This document shows positions 7,942 through 16,627 of a stretch of DNA of 64,000 bases, piece after piece. The notes under the pieces were generated by a model that was given only the letters and a program-made list of their open reading frames with translations, was not told the DNA's origin and did no database searches. Each line of letters opens with the position of its first letter. Within the stretch, counting starts at the first letter, position 1. The position numbers were made by a program, and so were the translations under genes. The stretch spans positions 1-64,000 of the forward strand of contig JANOQN010000036.1 of NCBI GenBank assembly GCA_031422315.1, given 5' to 3'. Source of the stretch: JANNYA01 sp031422315. GTDB lineage: Bacteria; Pseudomonadota; Gammaproteobacteria; Xanthomonadales; SZUA-5.

Positions 7942-10620
7942 ATGACTGATCCGAACTCCCCAAATTCAAATCCAAAATCAAACTTGGGCCCGCAGCAGAA
8001 ATTGGCGGATATTGCGCCCGAGCATTTGGCACATGCGGACGTGTCCGGTAATTCGCCCGCCAGTCGGCAGGAACCTACGTTTGGCGTAATCGATTCCGAA
8101 GCGATCGCCATTCCCGAGCGCAAATTTCTCCAGCAGCCTCCGCGCCGCTCATGGATTTTCAAACTGCTGAAAAGTTGGATCAAACCGTTTATCAAGATCC
8201 AGCGCGTGCCAGAAAAAGCCGACGCACCGCCGTTCGACCCGGAAAAACCCGTGCTTTATGTGTTGGAGTACGCCGGGCTTTCGAACTTGCTGATTTTGGA
8301 TATTGCATGCGATGAAGCAGGCTGGCCATCGCCCATGCAAATGCTGCCGCTCAAGCACAAAGAACGCGGCTATTTTGCGCTGACTAAACGCCAAGGCGGC
8401 TGGTTTACCCGTACCCGCATTGCCGATCGCTATGACCGACTTGAGCGCTTGCTAATCGATCTACAAACCGAGCTAGGACAGCAGGTACAGCTGGTGCCGG
8501 TCAGCACGTTCGTTGGGCGCGCACCCGATCGCACCTCTGGCTGGTTTAAAGTATTGTTTTCCGACGACTGGGTCGTCGTTGGGCGCTTACGCCGATTTTT
8601 AGGGGTGGTATTTAACGGACGCAGTACGCTGGTGCAATTTGCTGAGCCGGTTGATTTGAGCGCCGCGTTCGAAGCCGAAGCGGATGCAAATCCATCGCTC
8701 AAATCGCAGGCGCGCAAACTCGCACGCGTGCTGGGCGTGCATTTTAGGCGCTTAAGAACTGCAGTGGTTGGACCGGATTTATCGCACCGGCGCATGCTGG
8801 CTGACGCGGTGATTGCGAATCCGAGCGTGCAAACTGCAGTTAAGAATCACATGTTAAAAGAACGCGTGAGCTTTGAAGCCGCCGAGGCCAAAGCGCACGG
8901 ATTTTTCTGGGAAGTAGCAGCGGATTATTCCAACCCGGTTATTCGCTCGTTAAGCTTTATTCTATCGTGGTTCTGGAATCAAATATATTCTGGCGTGCGC
9001 GTCAATCATTTTGACACGCTGCAAAAAATTGCGCCTGCGCGTGAAATAATCTATGTACCGTGCCACCGCAGCCATATCGACTATTTATTATTGTCATACT
9101 TGTTATATTCAAACGGTATCGTACCGCCGCACATTGCTGCAGGCGTTAATTTAAATATGCCGGTGGTTGGACCGATATTGCGCCGCGGCGGCGCTTTTTT
9201 TATGCGTAGAAGTTTTAAAGCCAGCCCGCTCTATGCTGCTGTGTTTAGCGCGTACATGAGCGAATTGATGTCGCAAGGCTTTTCGATTGAATATTTTATT
9301 GAAGGCGGGCGCAGTCGATCAGGGCGAAATTTGCCAGCGCGCGCCGGCTTATTGTCCATGACCGTGCGATCTTACTTGCGCAATCCGCAGCGCCCAATTG
9401 TGTTTCAACCGGTTTATATCGGCTACGAAAAAGTAATCGAAGGCAAAAGCTATTTGGGTGAATTGTCTGGGCGGCCAAAAAAGAAAGAATCGATCTGGGG
9501 CTTGCTTAAATCATTCCGAGTATTAAAGGAGAATTTTGGCGCAGTAACGGTTAATTTCGGCGAACCTATTGAAATCAACGACATGATTAGCCAGCTTGAT
9601 AGCAATTGGCGCGTCACCGGCTTTGACGAAGAGCAGCGCCCGAACTGGTACCCGCAACTGATTGACAATTTAACCGATCAAATTCTAATTAATATTAACC
9701 GGGCTGCCGATGTGAACCCGATTGCGCTGCTGGCGATGGTTTTACTGGGAACGCCAAAACACGCGATGGGCGAGGCCGACTTAATTCGCATGATAGATTT
9801 CGCCAAAGCGCTACTGTTGGCAATTCCTTACTCAGATCGCGTTACAGTCACGGACAAAACCGCACAAGAGGTTATTCAATACGGCGAGGCGATGAAATGG
9901 ATACGGCGGATTAAACATCCGCTCGGTGATGTATTAATTGCCGACGGCGATGAAGGTGTATTGATTTCGTATTATAGAAACAATGTGCTGCATTTGTTCG
10001 CACCCGTGAGCTGGATTGCCTGTTGTTTTGTCAATATTCGCAGGCTTTCGCTCAGCGGAGTGGTTACTTTAGGTCAGCTGTTTTATCCACTCATAAAATC
10101 AGAGCTTTACTTACCGTGGAACACTGAAGAGTTCGGCCGTTTTATTGAAGCAACCGCACGATTTTTGATTCAAAATCAAATATTGAACGAAGACACCAGC
10201 AACAACGCTGTGTGCAGGCCGATTGAAGGTTCCGAAGCGCAATTTACCCTAACCGTGATGGCAAAAGGCTTGTTGCAAACCTTCCAGCGCTATTACATCG
10301 TGATTTCGGTTTTAAATAAACATGGCGCCAAACAGCTTGATTCGGTCGGCTTAGAAAAACTTGCCAGCCTAACCGCCCAACGCATTGCACTGCTTCACGA
10401 GACATCCGGCCCCGAATTTTTCGATCCTGCGCTGATTAAAAACTGCATCCAAATGATGCGCGAAACCGGTGTGATTTGGCCCGATGAGAATAACAAGCTC
10501 GACTTTGGCGATCAGCTTAAACGTCTAGGCGAAGATGCCCGTATGATTCTGAGCCGCGAACTGCGCGCAGGAATTATCAAAGTTACGCCAGAGGCATTGC
10601 CGGTGATAGCGCCGGGCTGA
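7942..10620 (+). CDS. plsB: Glycerol-3-phosphate 1-O-acyltransferase
   Basis: PlsB acylates sn-glycerol-3-phosphate at the inner membrane, the first step of phospholipid synthesis. The 892-residue product has the acyltransferase motifs in order: HRSHIDYLL (HX4D, near residue 370), GPILRRGGAFFMRRSF, FIEGGRSRSGR and the PV(Y)IGYEKV block. It is longer than the E. coli enzyme (just over 800 residues), mainly through a polar N-terminal tail. I chose the ATG at 7942; the frame is open further upstream only through the terminator hairpin. PlsB is typical of Gammaproteobacteria, which supports the taxonomic guess. Confidence 0.92.
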   Translation: MTDPNSPNSNPKSNLGPQQKLADIAPEHLAHADVSGNSPASRQEPTFGVIDSEAIAIPERKFLQQPPRRSWIFKLLKSWIKPFIKIQRVPEKADAPPFDPEKPVLYVLEYAGLSNLLILDIACDEAGWPSPMQMLPLKHKERGYFALTKRQGGWFTRTRIADRYDRLERLLIDLQTELGQQVQLVPVSTFVGRAPDRTSGWFKVLFSDDWVVVGRLRRFLGVVFNGRSTLVQFAEPVDLSAAFEAEADANPSLKSQARKLARVLGVHFRRLRTAVVGPDLSHRRMLADAVIANPSVQTAVKNHMLKERVSFEAAEAKAHGFFWEVAADYSNPVIRSLSFILSWFWNQIYSGVRVNHFDTLQKIAPAREIIYVPCHRSHIDYLLLSYLLYSNGIVPPHIAAGVNLNMPVVGPILRRGGAFFMRRSFKASPLYAAVFSAYMSELMSQGFSIEYFIEGGRSRSGRNLPARAGLLSMTVRSYLRNPQRPIVFQPVYIGYEKVIEGKSYLGELSGRPKKKESIWGLLKSFRVLKENFGAVTVNFGEPIEINDMISQLDSNWRVTGFDEEQRPNWYPQLIDNLTDQILININRAADVNPIALLAMVLLGTPKHAMGEADLIRMIDFAKALLLAIPYSDRVTVTDKTAQEVIQYGEAMKWIRRIKHPLGDVLIADGDEGVLISYYRNNVLHLFAPVSWIACCFVNIRRLSLSGVVTLGQLFYPLIKSELYLPWNTEEFGRFIEATARFLIQNQILNEDTSNNAVCRPIEGSEAQFTLTVMAKGLLQTFQRYYIVISVLNKHGAKQLDSVGLEKLASLTAQRIALLHETSGPEFFDPALIKNCIQMMRETGVIWPDENNKLDFGDQLKRLGEDARMILSRELRAGIIKVTPEALPVIAPG

Positions 10621-10783
10621 GCATTCGGGTAAACGACAATAGGAAAATTTCGATCATCGTCGTCAAATTATCTGGCACTTCAATCCCAACTCTGCGAATG
10701 GCTTTACCACCATTTGCGTTTATACGCCTATTCAAGTTATTCGAACGGCAATTTGACTGTAGTAAGACATTCGCAGTGATCGA

Positions 10784-12379
10784 TTAATCAAACAAATCGC
10801 GCTGCTTAGATTCTATTCTGGCAGTTTTAGTAGTTTTGCGCGGCTTAGCTGATTTGGCACCGATTGTCAGCGTGCGCTTGTGGCTGCCGTGCTTTCTCAA
10901 CACTTGCGCGCTCAATGGTGCCATTTCGGGGCGCTGCCAATAGGCGCTGAGCTTGGCTTTGGCGGCGCGCGCTGCGGTTTCGTGATCGAGCATTGGCATT
11001 GGATAGTCTAAATCTAATCGCACGCCAAATTGGCGCTGCTGCTCAGCGTGCAGCAGCCAGGGCGTGTGAATCAACGCATTCGGAACCCCCGCTAATTCGG
11101 GCAGCCACTGTCGGATAAATAGGCCGTTTGGATCTTGTTCTTGGCTTTGTTTGACCGGGTTATACATGCGCGGAATATTGATGCCAGTGACCGCGCTTTG
11201 CATCTGCACTTGACTCCAATGGATGCCAGGTTCGAAATCTAGAAACATCCGCGCAAGATGTAAGCCTGGCTCGCGCCAGTGCTGCCACAGCTGATAGCTG
11301 GAGGTGGCAATCAGCATCGCGCGCATGCGAAAGTTGAGCCAGCCAGTGCCGTTGAGTGATCGCATGCAGGCATCAACGAGCGGCCAGCCAGTTTCACCGC
11401 GCGCCCAGCGGGCCACCCGCTGTAGATCAATCTCCGATTCGCGCAGGCCATCAAAACCTCGGTGCGTGTTGTGGAATTCCAACGCCGGTTCGGTTTCTAG
11501 CTTTTGAATAAAGTGGCAATGCCAGCTCAGGCGCGATAGAAAGCTTCCTAGTGAACGCGCATAAACACTGCGGCCCGCATCGGCGTATTTGGCCTGGCGC
11601 TTGCTGGCGGCTTGATAAACTTCGCGCATGCTCAGGCAGCCCAGCGCCAAATAAGGCGAGAGCCGCGAACACGCGCTGGTAGCGCTCAGCGGCGCGCTCA
11701 TTTCGCGGGTGTATTTTTCACCGCGCGCATCGAAGAAACTGTGCAGCGTTTCGTGCGCGTGCATGCGTCCACCGAGCTGTTGCTTGGATTTTCCGACTGG
11801 CAAATCGAGCCCGGCTAAGCGCGTGTTGGGAACCAAATTCAGCTGCGTGTGGCTGGGTAATTGCGCACTGATAATAGTCAGAGGCGCAAGCCGATCAGGC
11901 GCAGTCACTTTAGGTGCGTGCATTAGCTCGTGCCACTGCCTAGCCCAAGCTTTGCGTTCAATCAAGCCCCGCACTACACCAAATTGGCGGAAGCTGTGCA
12001 CCGGTATGCGCTGATTTTTTGCCCAGGCCAGCACCGCAAGATCGCGCGCATAAGTCCAGGCATTGCCGGTTTCTTCATGCGTGTAGATCGCTTGAATCGT
12101 GCATTCGCTTTGCAGCTGCGCCAGCACACGAAGCACTTCACCAACTCGCACAATCAAGCCTTGCCCCAAGCCAGTGAGCGCTGCATCAAGCGCGGTCAAA
12201 CTCTCGATTAGGAACTCATATTGGCGCACGCTGGCATCCGGCTGCTGCCAAAGCTGCGGCTCCAGCACATACAGTGGCAGCACCAATGCGCATTTGGCCG
12301 CAGCACTGAGCGGCGCATGATCGTGGATGCGCAAATCACGCTTGAACCAAACCAGATTGACGGGAGGGCGAACGCTCAC
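10784..12379 (-). CDS. Deoxyribodipyrimidine photolyase / cryptochrome family protein
   Basis: A blue-light FAD enzyme expected to split UV-induced pyrimidine dimers. The N-terminal Rossmann part begins LVWFKRDLRIHDH. The C-terminal FAD-binding region shows ALGCLSMREVY, GETGWPLVDACMRSL, GWLNFRMRAML and a DFEPGIHWSQVQMQ block. A basic tail (RKHGSHKR..., then KSAKPRKTTKT) is unlike E. coli PhrB. The start is probably GTG at 12379, which makes a 4-nt GTGA overlap with nei; an in-frame TTG at 12400 would add seven residues. Co-transcription with nei makes a two-gene DNA repair operon. Whether it repairs CPD or other lesions cannot be told. Confidence 0.88.
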   Translation of the reverse strand: MSVRPPVNLVWFKRDLRIHDHAPLSAAAKCALVLPLYVLEPQLWQQPDASVRQYEFLIESLTALDAALTGLGQGLIVRVGEVLRVLAQLQSECTIQAIYTHEETGNAWTYARDLAVLAWAKNQRIPVHSFRQFGVVRGLIERKAWARQWHELMHAPKVTAPDRLAPLTIISAQLPSHTQLNLVPNTRLAGLDLPVGKSKQQLGGRMHAHETLHSFFDARGEKYTREMSAPLSATSACSRLSPYLALGCLSMREVYQAASKRQAKYADAGRSVYARSLGSFLSRLSWHCHFIQKLETEPALEFHNTHRGFDGLRESEIDLQRVARWARGETGWPLVDACMRSLNGTGWLNFRMRAMLIATSSYQLWQHWREPGLHLARMFLDFEPGIHWSQVQMQSAVTGINIPRMYNPVKQSQEQDPNGLFIRQWLPELAGVPNALIHTPWLLHAEQQRQFGVRLDLDYPMPMLDHETAARAAKAKLSAYWQRPEMAPLSAQVLRKHGSHKRTLTIGAKSAKPRKTTKTARIESKQRDLFD

Positions 12380-13206
12380 TGGGCTTGGCAGCTCGGGCAA
12401 AAATACAACCGCCTGCTGCTGATTTCGATGCGCTCGATTAACTCACTGCATTCATAACATGGCAGACCAGCTCGATCAAAAATGGCAAAGCGGTAAGTTT
12501 CATACTCACTTTGGCCGCGTCGAATGATGGGTTTGGCGTTCGCTAACGCGCGTAAATTCGTCACACCCTGGCTTTGATAGCTACGCTGCGGCACGTCGAT
12601 CAGCGCAGTTGCGAGCCGCAGTTTTGCGTGCTCGCTCAAGCGCTTGGGAACTGCGCGCGGCGCAATCCGCGCTTCGAACAGCACCTCAGAGCGCAGGTAG
12701 TTACCCATGCCTGCTAAAAAACTTTGATCCAGCAGTAAACCCGCCACCGATTTGCCGGAAAATTGCGCTGAACTCAAACGCTGCACCAACATTTCGGCGC
12801 TCAAAGTGCAGTCCAAAACATCCGGCCCGAGCCTGCAAATAAACCGATGCTGAGCCACTGAAGCGGTGTCCAATACCGCTATATCCGATGCGCTAAATAG
12901 CTGTGCTGACTGGGTTTTGGTGCTAATAGAAAAACGTAAATCGCGCTTACCGCTTGGCTCTGCGCCCGCTTTAACCACTTTCCAAATCCCATACAGCTGA
13001 TTATGGCTATAGACCGTCAAGCCGCACGCAAAATGTGTCAGAAGCGCTTTGCCGCGCGTTTCAAAATGCGTGACTTGGCTGGCGCTGAGCGCACTTTCGT
13101 ACTGCTTTAACAACTCAAATTTGAAATACACATTGACCAGCGCTTTACCTACGATGGCGCGTGCGAGCTTGTCAGCAGCTAGGCGAATTTCTGGGCCTTC
13201 TGGCAT
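12376..13206 (-). CDS. nei: Endonuclease VIII (oxidised-pyrimidine DNA glycosylase)
   Basis: Nei removes oxidised pyrimidines and nicks the abasic site. The start must be the ATG at 13206, because catalysis uses the N-terminal proline of MPEGPEIRLAADKL; codons further 5' would block this. The sequence follows E. coli Nei closely: TRGKALLTHF with the conserved Lys, YSHNQLYGIWKV, LFSASDI, RLGPDVLD, LLLDQSFLAGMGNYLRSE (helix-two-turn-helix) and a C-terminal zinc finger with CYEC and CPSC. Length is 276 residues. The last four bases overlap the photolyase start. Confidence 0.95.
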   Translation of the reverse strand: MPEGPEIRLAADKLARAIVGKALVNVYFKFELLKQYESALSASQVTHFETRGKALLTHFACGLTVYSHNQLYGIWKVVKAGAEPSGKRDLRFSISTKTQSAQLFSASDIAVLDTASVAQHRFICRLGPDVLDCTLSAEMLVQRLSSAQFSGKSVAGLLLDQSFLAGMGNYLRSEVLFEARIAPRAVPKRLSEHAKLRLATALIDVPQRSYQSQGVTNLRALANAKPIIRRGQSEYETYRFAIFDRAGLPCYECSELIERIEISSRRLYFCPSCQAQ

Positions 13207-13362
13207 GCGCATGACCAAGGATTAGCGAAGACTCAAATTGCCAAACTGGTTGTGAAAGCGATGCATCTAGGCGGTCAAACGAGAGCGGCCGGCGCACATA
13301 CGCGCATTTAGAACGATCAGCATCTTCTTCATGCTCCAGAGCAAAACTTACGTTCAGTATCG

Positions 13363-15114
13363 TTAAATCGCCCCAACCTCAAGCCCCGCCAAAAACCCAT
13401 CCGTCGCCAAAGCGCAATCCAGCGTCGCGAACGCAGCAGGCAGCTCAAACTGCGCTAAATAGGTTACGTTATCCAGCAAGCGCTGATGCAGCGGGTGTGC
13501 GTGCGTTGCGAGTGCAAAATCGGCGCTTAGCCAGCACGCCACGCAGGTGCCGAGCGCGTCCAATACCAGGCTGGCTTGCGCCGCAACTTGATCTGGATTT
13601 CGCTGGAATAGCTCAGCCCAAGCCGGAAGTTTGGCGCATAGTTGCTGCACTTTCACGTAGATTTTCTGACAAATATTCGCCAACCCATCGCCATTTAAAG
13701 TTGCCCAACTGGCGGCTTTGGATGCGCTGGCGTTGATATCAAGCAGTAGCAAACTCAGCGCATGCCCGGAATCACCCAGTAGTTTACGCAGCAATAAATC
13801 CAGCGCTTGAATGCCGTGCGTGCCTTCGTGGATCGGGTTAAGCCGATTGTCGCGATAAAGCTTTTCGACCAGCCAATCGTGCGTGTAGCCCGCGCCGCCC
13901 AGCACTTGGATCGCTAGATCGTTAGCTTCCAAAGCGTATTTGGAGGGCCAGGATTTCATAATCGGCGTTAGCAAGCCCAAACGCTGCTGCATAAATTGGT
14001 TATCTGGCTGATCGACTAAATGCGCGCCGTACAAACACAGCGCCACTGCGGCTTCGGATTGCGCGCGCGCTTTGATCAGCATGCGTTTGACGTCTGAGTG
14101 TTCGATGATGGGTACCGGCGGATTTTGCGGATTCGGCTGGATTAATGGGCGGCCTTGCGTGCGCTCGTGCGCGTAGTCGCGTGAGATTTGATAGCCGCGC
14201 CAGCCAATTGCCGCTGCGCCAATGCCGACTGCGATACGCGCCTCGTTCATCATCTGGAACATGCACGCCATGCCGCCATGCAGCGGACCGAGCAGCTCGC
14301 CCATGCAATCTCTATCACTACCAAAACTTAGTGCGCCGTTCACCGTACCGCGATAGCCCATTTTGTGATTCAGCGCGACTAATTCAACGCCATTAGGAAG
14401 CGAACGATCGGCGGCTCCGCTGGCATCCAGATTAAAACGCGGCACGATAAATAAGCTCAAGCCTTTGCTGCCCGCCGCTGCTCCTTCAACCCGAGCCAAG
14501 ACGGTATGGATGATGTTCTCGGATAGCTCATGTTCGCAGCCGGAAATCCACATTTTGCTGCCGCGCAGCGCATATCGGCCATCTGGCAACAGGCGTGCGC
14601 TGGTTCGAACATCGCCCACGCTCGAGCCCGCGTGCGGTTCGCTCAGGCACATGGTGCCGAAAAATCGACCACTCTCTAATGGCGCTAGAAAGCGCGCCTG
14701 TTGCTCCGCTGTGCCGAAGCTGTGAATCAAATTCGACACGCCGGTGCTCAGCATGCAATAGCCAAAAGTCGGCGCATCAAAGCTAGCGAACAGAGCGCTG
14801 GTGGCCGCGGAAATCAAGATCGGCAGGCCAATGCCGCCGCGCTCGGGCGGCGCGTTTGGCGCGAAGAAACCGGCTTCAGCAAGCGCGTCTAGCGAGGCTT
14901 TGAGTGCCACCGGTGTGACTACTCTTCCATCAACGATGGCTGGTGACTGTAGATCCAAAATGCGAGCAGACGGCAGTAGCTTTTCCCGCCCGATTTGATC
15001 GGCAAGCGCTAATACTTGGCTAAGTGTAGCTTCGTCTAAATCGGGTTTGAGCCAGCAGCTTAGCGCGCAGTTTAGAAAGTCTATTAATTCAATTGGATTA
15101 CTCCTAGGTTGCAT
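13363..15114 (-). CDS. Acyl-CoA dehydrogenase (long, DmdC/FadE-like subfamily)
   Basis: The 583-residue flavoprotein is longer than the usual ~380-residue enzymes, placing it in the group with an extra C-terminal helical domain (DmdC-like 3-methylmercaptopropionyl-CoA and related dehydrogenases). Visible motifs are MCLSEPHAGSSVGD, WISGCEHELSENI, HKMGYRGT, NEARIAVGIGA, VLGGAGYTHDW and NPIHEGTHGIQALDLLLRK, the last with the catalytic Glu region. Residues after about 450 form the extra domain. It is a single gene. Substrate assignment is not possible from sequence alone. Confidence 0.85.
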   Translation of the reverse strand: MQPRSNPIELIDFLNCALSCWLKPDLDEATLSQVLALADQIGREKLLPSARILDLQSPAIVDGRVVTPVALKASLDALAEAGFFAPNAPPERGGIGLPILISAATSALFASFDAPTFGYCMLSTGVSNLIHSFGTAEQQARFLAPLESGRFFGTMCLSEPHAGSSVGDVRTSARLLPDGRYALRGSKMWISGCEHELSENIIHTVLARVEGAAAGSKGLSLFIVPRFNLDASGAADRSLPNGVELVALNHKMGYRGTVNGALSFGSDRDCMGELLGPLHGGMACMFQMMNEARIAVGIGAAAIGWRGYQISRDYAHERTQGRPLIQPNPQNPPVPIIEHSDVKRMLIKARAQSEAAVALCLYGAHLVDQPDNQFMQQRLGLLTPIMKSWPSKYALEANDLAIQVLGGAGYTHDWLVEKLYRDNRLNPIHEGTHGIQALDLLLRKLLGDSGHALSLLLLDINASASKAASWATLNGDGLANICQKIYVKVQQLCAKLPAWAELFQRNPDQVAAQASLVLDALGTCVACWLSADFALATHAHPLHQRLLDNVTYLAQFELPAAFATLDCALATDGFLAGLEVGAI

Positions 15115-15183
15115 TTTCTATCCTGTGTGATGCAAGCGCCGTGTTTTCGTGAGTTTGCAGCAGTTTGTGCTCCGCAGAAACCG

Positions 15184-15345
15184 TCAACTGTGGCAAGTGA
15201 AACACACAAGTAAGTGGCAGCAATGAAAAAACGTCAACCTTCTATCACTGCCGTCATACCTAAATAAAAGATCAACTTCTGGTAAAGATTGGCTCGCGGC
15301 ACCACAAGAAAAAATCAACATCATCAAAGTAAGCAACCTACACAT
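15184..15345 (-). pseudogene. Truncated third copy of the adjacent secreted-protein gene
   Basis: The ATG at 15345 starts a signal peptide (MCRLLTLMMLIFSCGAASQ) and the LPEVDLLFRY segment, nearly identical to the start of the gene at 15353-15916. Homology then stops, and the frame runs into unrelated residues and a stop after 53 codons. The 7-nt spacer after the preceding stop is the same as in the intact tandem copy. This is a partial copy left by a tandem duplication; any product would be a short secreted peptide. Confidence 0.8.
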
Positions 15346-15352
15346 CACAGTC

Positions 15353-15916
15353 TCACGACTTTCGACTCGCCCAAGCACCCAAACCCAGCACCAGCAAGCT
15401 CATCAAGCCGTAACTCCAAGTCGATAGAGGCACTTGAATTGGGATTGGCGGCAAAATGCCGATGGTGATTTGCTCAATGTTATTCGAAGGATTCGGATCA
15501 GTCGCGGTGCCTTGCGCATGGATAACTCCAGCGCGCGCACGAATTGGAATTCCAACGTACTGCGCTGCTACTCGATACAAATCGCAGTAGCGGGTTTCGC
15601 CTGCTGGAATTATCTCTGTCCGAAAACAAAGATCCGAGCCGATGCACGGCCCGCAATTACTGAGTTGACCTGTTGGGTTGAAAACATCGTACGGTTCTAC
15701 GTCCGGTGGAACCGATGTTAGAAACACTATTTCTCCAATTGCAGGCCTAGTCGTAGAAAGATTGGTCACTGTATATCTAAAAATAACATTCGTTCCCAAA
15801 GGCACCATTCGTGAAGGAATGATTTCATACCTAAATAAAAGATCAACTTCTGGTAAAGATTGGCTCGCGGCACCACACGAAGAAATCAACGCCATCAAAG
15901 TAAGCAACCTACACAT
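15353..15916 (-). CDS. Secreted CARDB/DUF11-like protein with IPTL-CTERM-like tail, copy 2
   Basis: The 187-residue product starts at the ATG at 15916, giving a signal peptide ending near AASQ. The body resembles a single DUF11/CARDB-type beta-sandwich (YTVTNLSTTRPAIGEIVF, then DPNPSNNIEQITIG) with conserved cysteines in CGPCIGSDLC. It ends PLSTWSYGLM-hydrophobic-WASRKS, like IPTL-CTERM sorting tails. It is about 70-75% identical to the upstream paralogue at 15924-16487 and begins 7 nt after that gene's stop. Function is unknown; anchoring to or passing through the outer surface is inferred. Confidence 0.8.
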   Translation of the reverse strand: MCRLLTLMALISSCGAASQSLPEVDLLFRYEIIPSRMVPLGTNVIFRYTVTNLSTTRPAIGEIVFLTSVPPDVEPYDVFNPTGQLSNCGPCIGSDLCFRTEIIPAGETRYCDLYRVAAQYVGIPIRARAGVIHAQGTATDPNPSNNIEQITIGILPPIPIQVPLSTWSYGLMSLLVLGLGAWASRKS

Positions 15917-15923
15917 CACAGTC

Positions 15924-16487
15924 TCACGATCTTCGACTCGCCCAACCACCCAAACCCAGCACAAACAACCCCAAAAATACGTAGCTCAAGGGCGATAAAG
16001 ACACTTGAATTGGGATTGGCGGGAAAATGCCGATAGTGACTTGCTCAATGTTATTTGAAGGATTCGGGTCAATCGCGGTGCCTTGTGCGTGAAGTACACC
16101 GGAGCGAATCCGAACTGGAATTCCTGCGTACTGCGCAGCAATAAAGTACTCATCACAAAATCGGGTTTCTAAAGGTGGAATAACGGCAGTCTGCACGCAA
16201 AGATCAGAGCCTATACAGGGCCCGCAATCGCCGAGTTGGCCTGATGGATTAAAAACATCATAGGGTTCAACGTCGGGCGGAATTGACCGCAGAAAGAAAA
16301 TGTCAGCAATCGCTGGCTGCGTTGCCGAGAGATTGGTGACCATTAAGCGAATGGTAACGTTCGTTCCAAGCGGGACGAAACGTGAAGGAATGATTTCATG
16401 TCTAAATAAAAGGTCAACTTCTGGTAAAGATTGGCTGAAAGCCTGTGCTGAACAAAGTAAAGCAATGGTAAAGCATAACTTTTTCAC
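15924..16487 (-). CDS. Secreted CARDB/DUF11-like protein with IPTL-CTERM-like tail, copy 1
   Basis: This is the first gene of the tandem pair, also 187 residues. The start is GTG at 16487, chosen because it begins the signal peptide VKKLCFTIALLCSAQAFSQ and GAGG lies 6 nt upstream; the frame stays open 45 codons further without a signal. Domain content matches copy 2: LPEVDLLFRHEIIPSR, MVTNLSATQPAIADI, CGPCIGSDLC, DPNPSNNIEQVTIG and a tail ending WASRRS. It diverges from the subtilase gene across a 140-bp region that should hold both promoters. Confidence 0.8.
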   Translation of the reverse strand: MKKLCFTIALLCSAQAFSQSLPEVDLLFRHEIIPSRFVPLGTNVTIRLMVTNLSATQPAIADIFFLRSIPPDVEPYDVFNPSGQLGDCGPCIGSDLCVQTAVIPPLETRFCDEYFIAAQYAGIPVRIRSGVLHAQGTAIDPNPSNNIEQVTIGIFPPIPIQVSLSPLSYVFLGLFVLGLGGWASRRS

Positions 16488-16627
16488 AAAAACCTCGGAG
16501 TAAACGTGGGTGCGCGAGCGCGCAGAGTGCCTGATTGCCGTAGAGCAAGCCAAATGATTACCTGCGTTAGCTTTTTGGTGCGCAGCAATGTCGCTGTGCA
16601 ATCCCGATCTAACAGAGAGCATTGATT

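Noticed and set aside
15379..15998. Open frames on the plus strand opposite the tandem pair
   Set aside because: They mirror the repeated coding sequence of the minus-strand genes, with no start signal.
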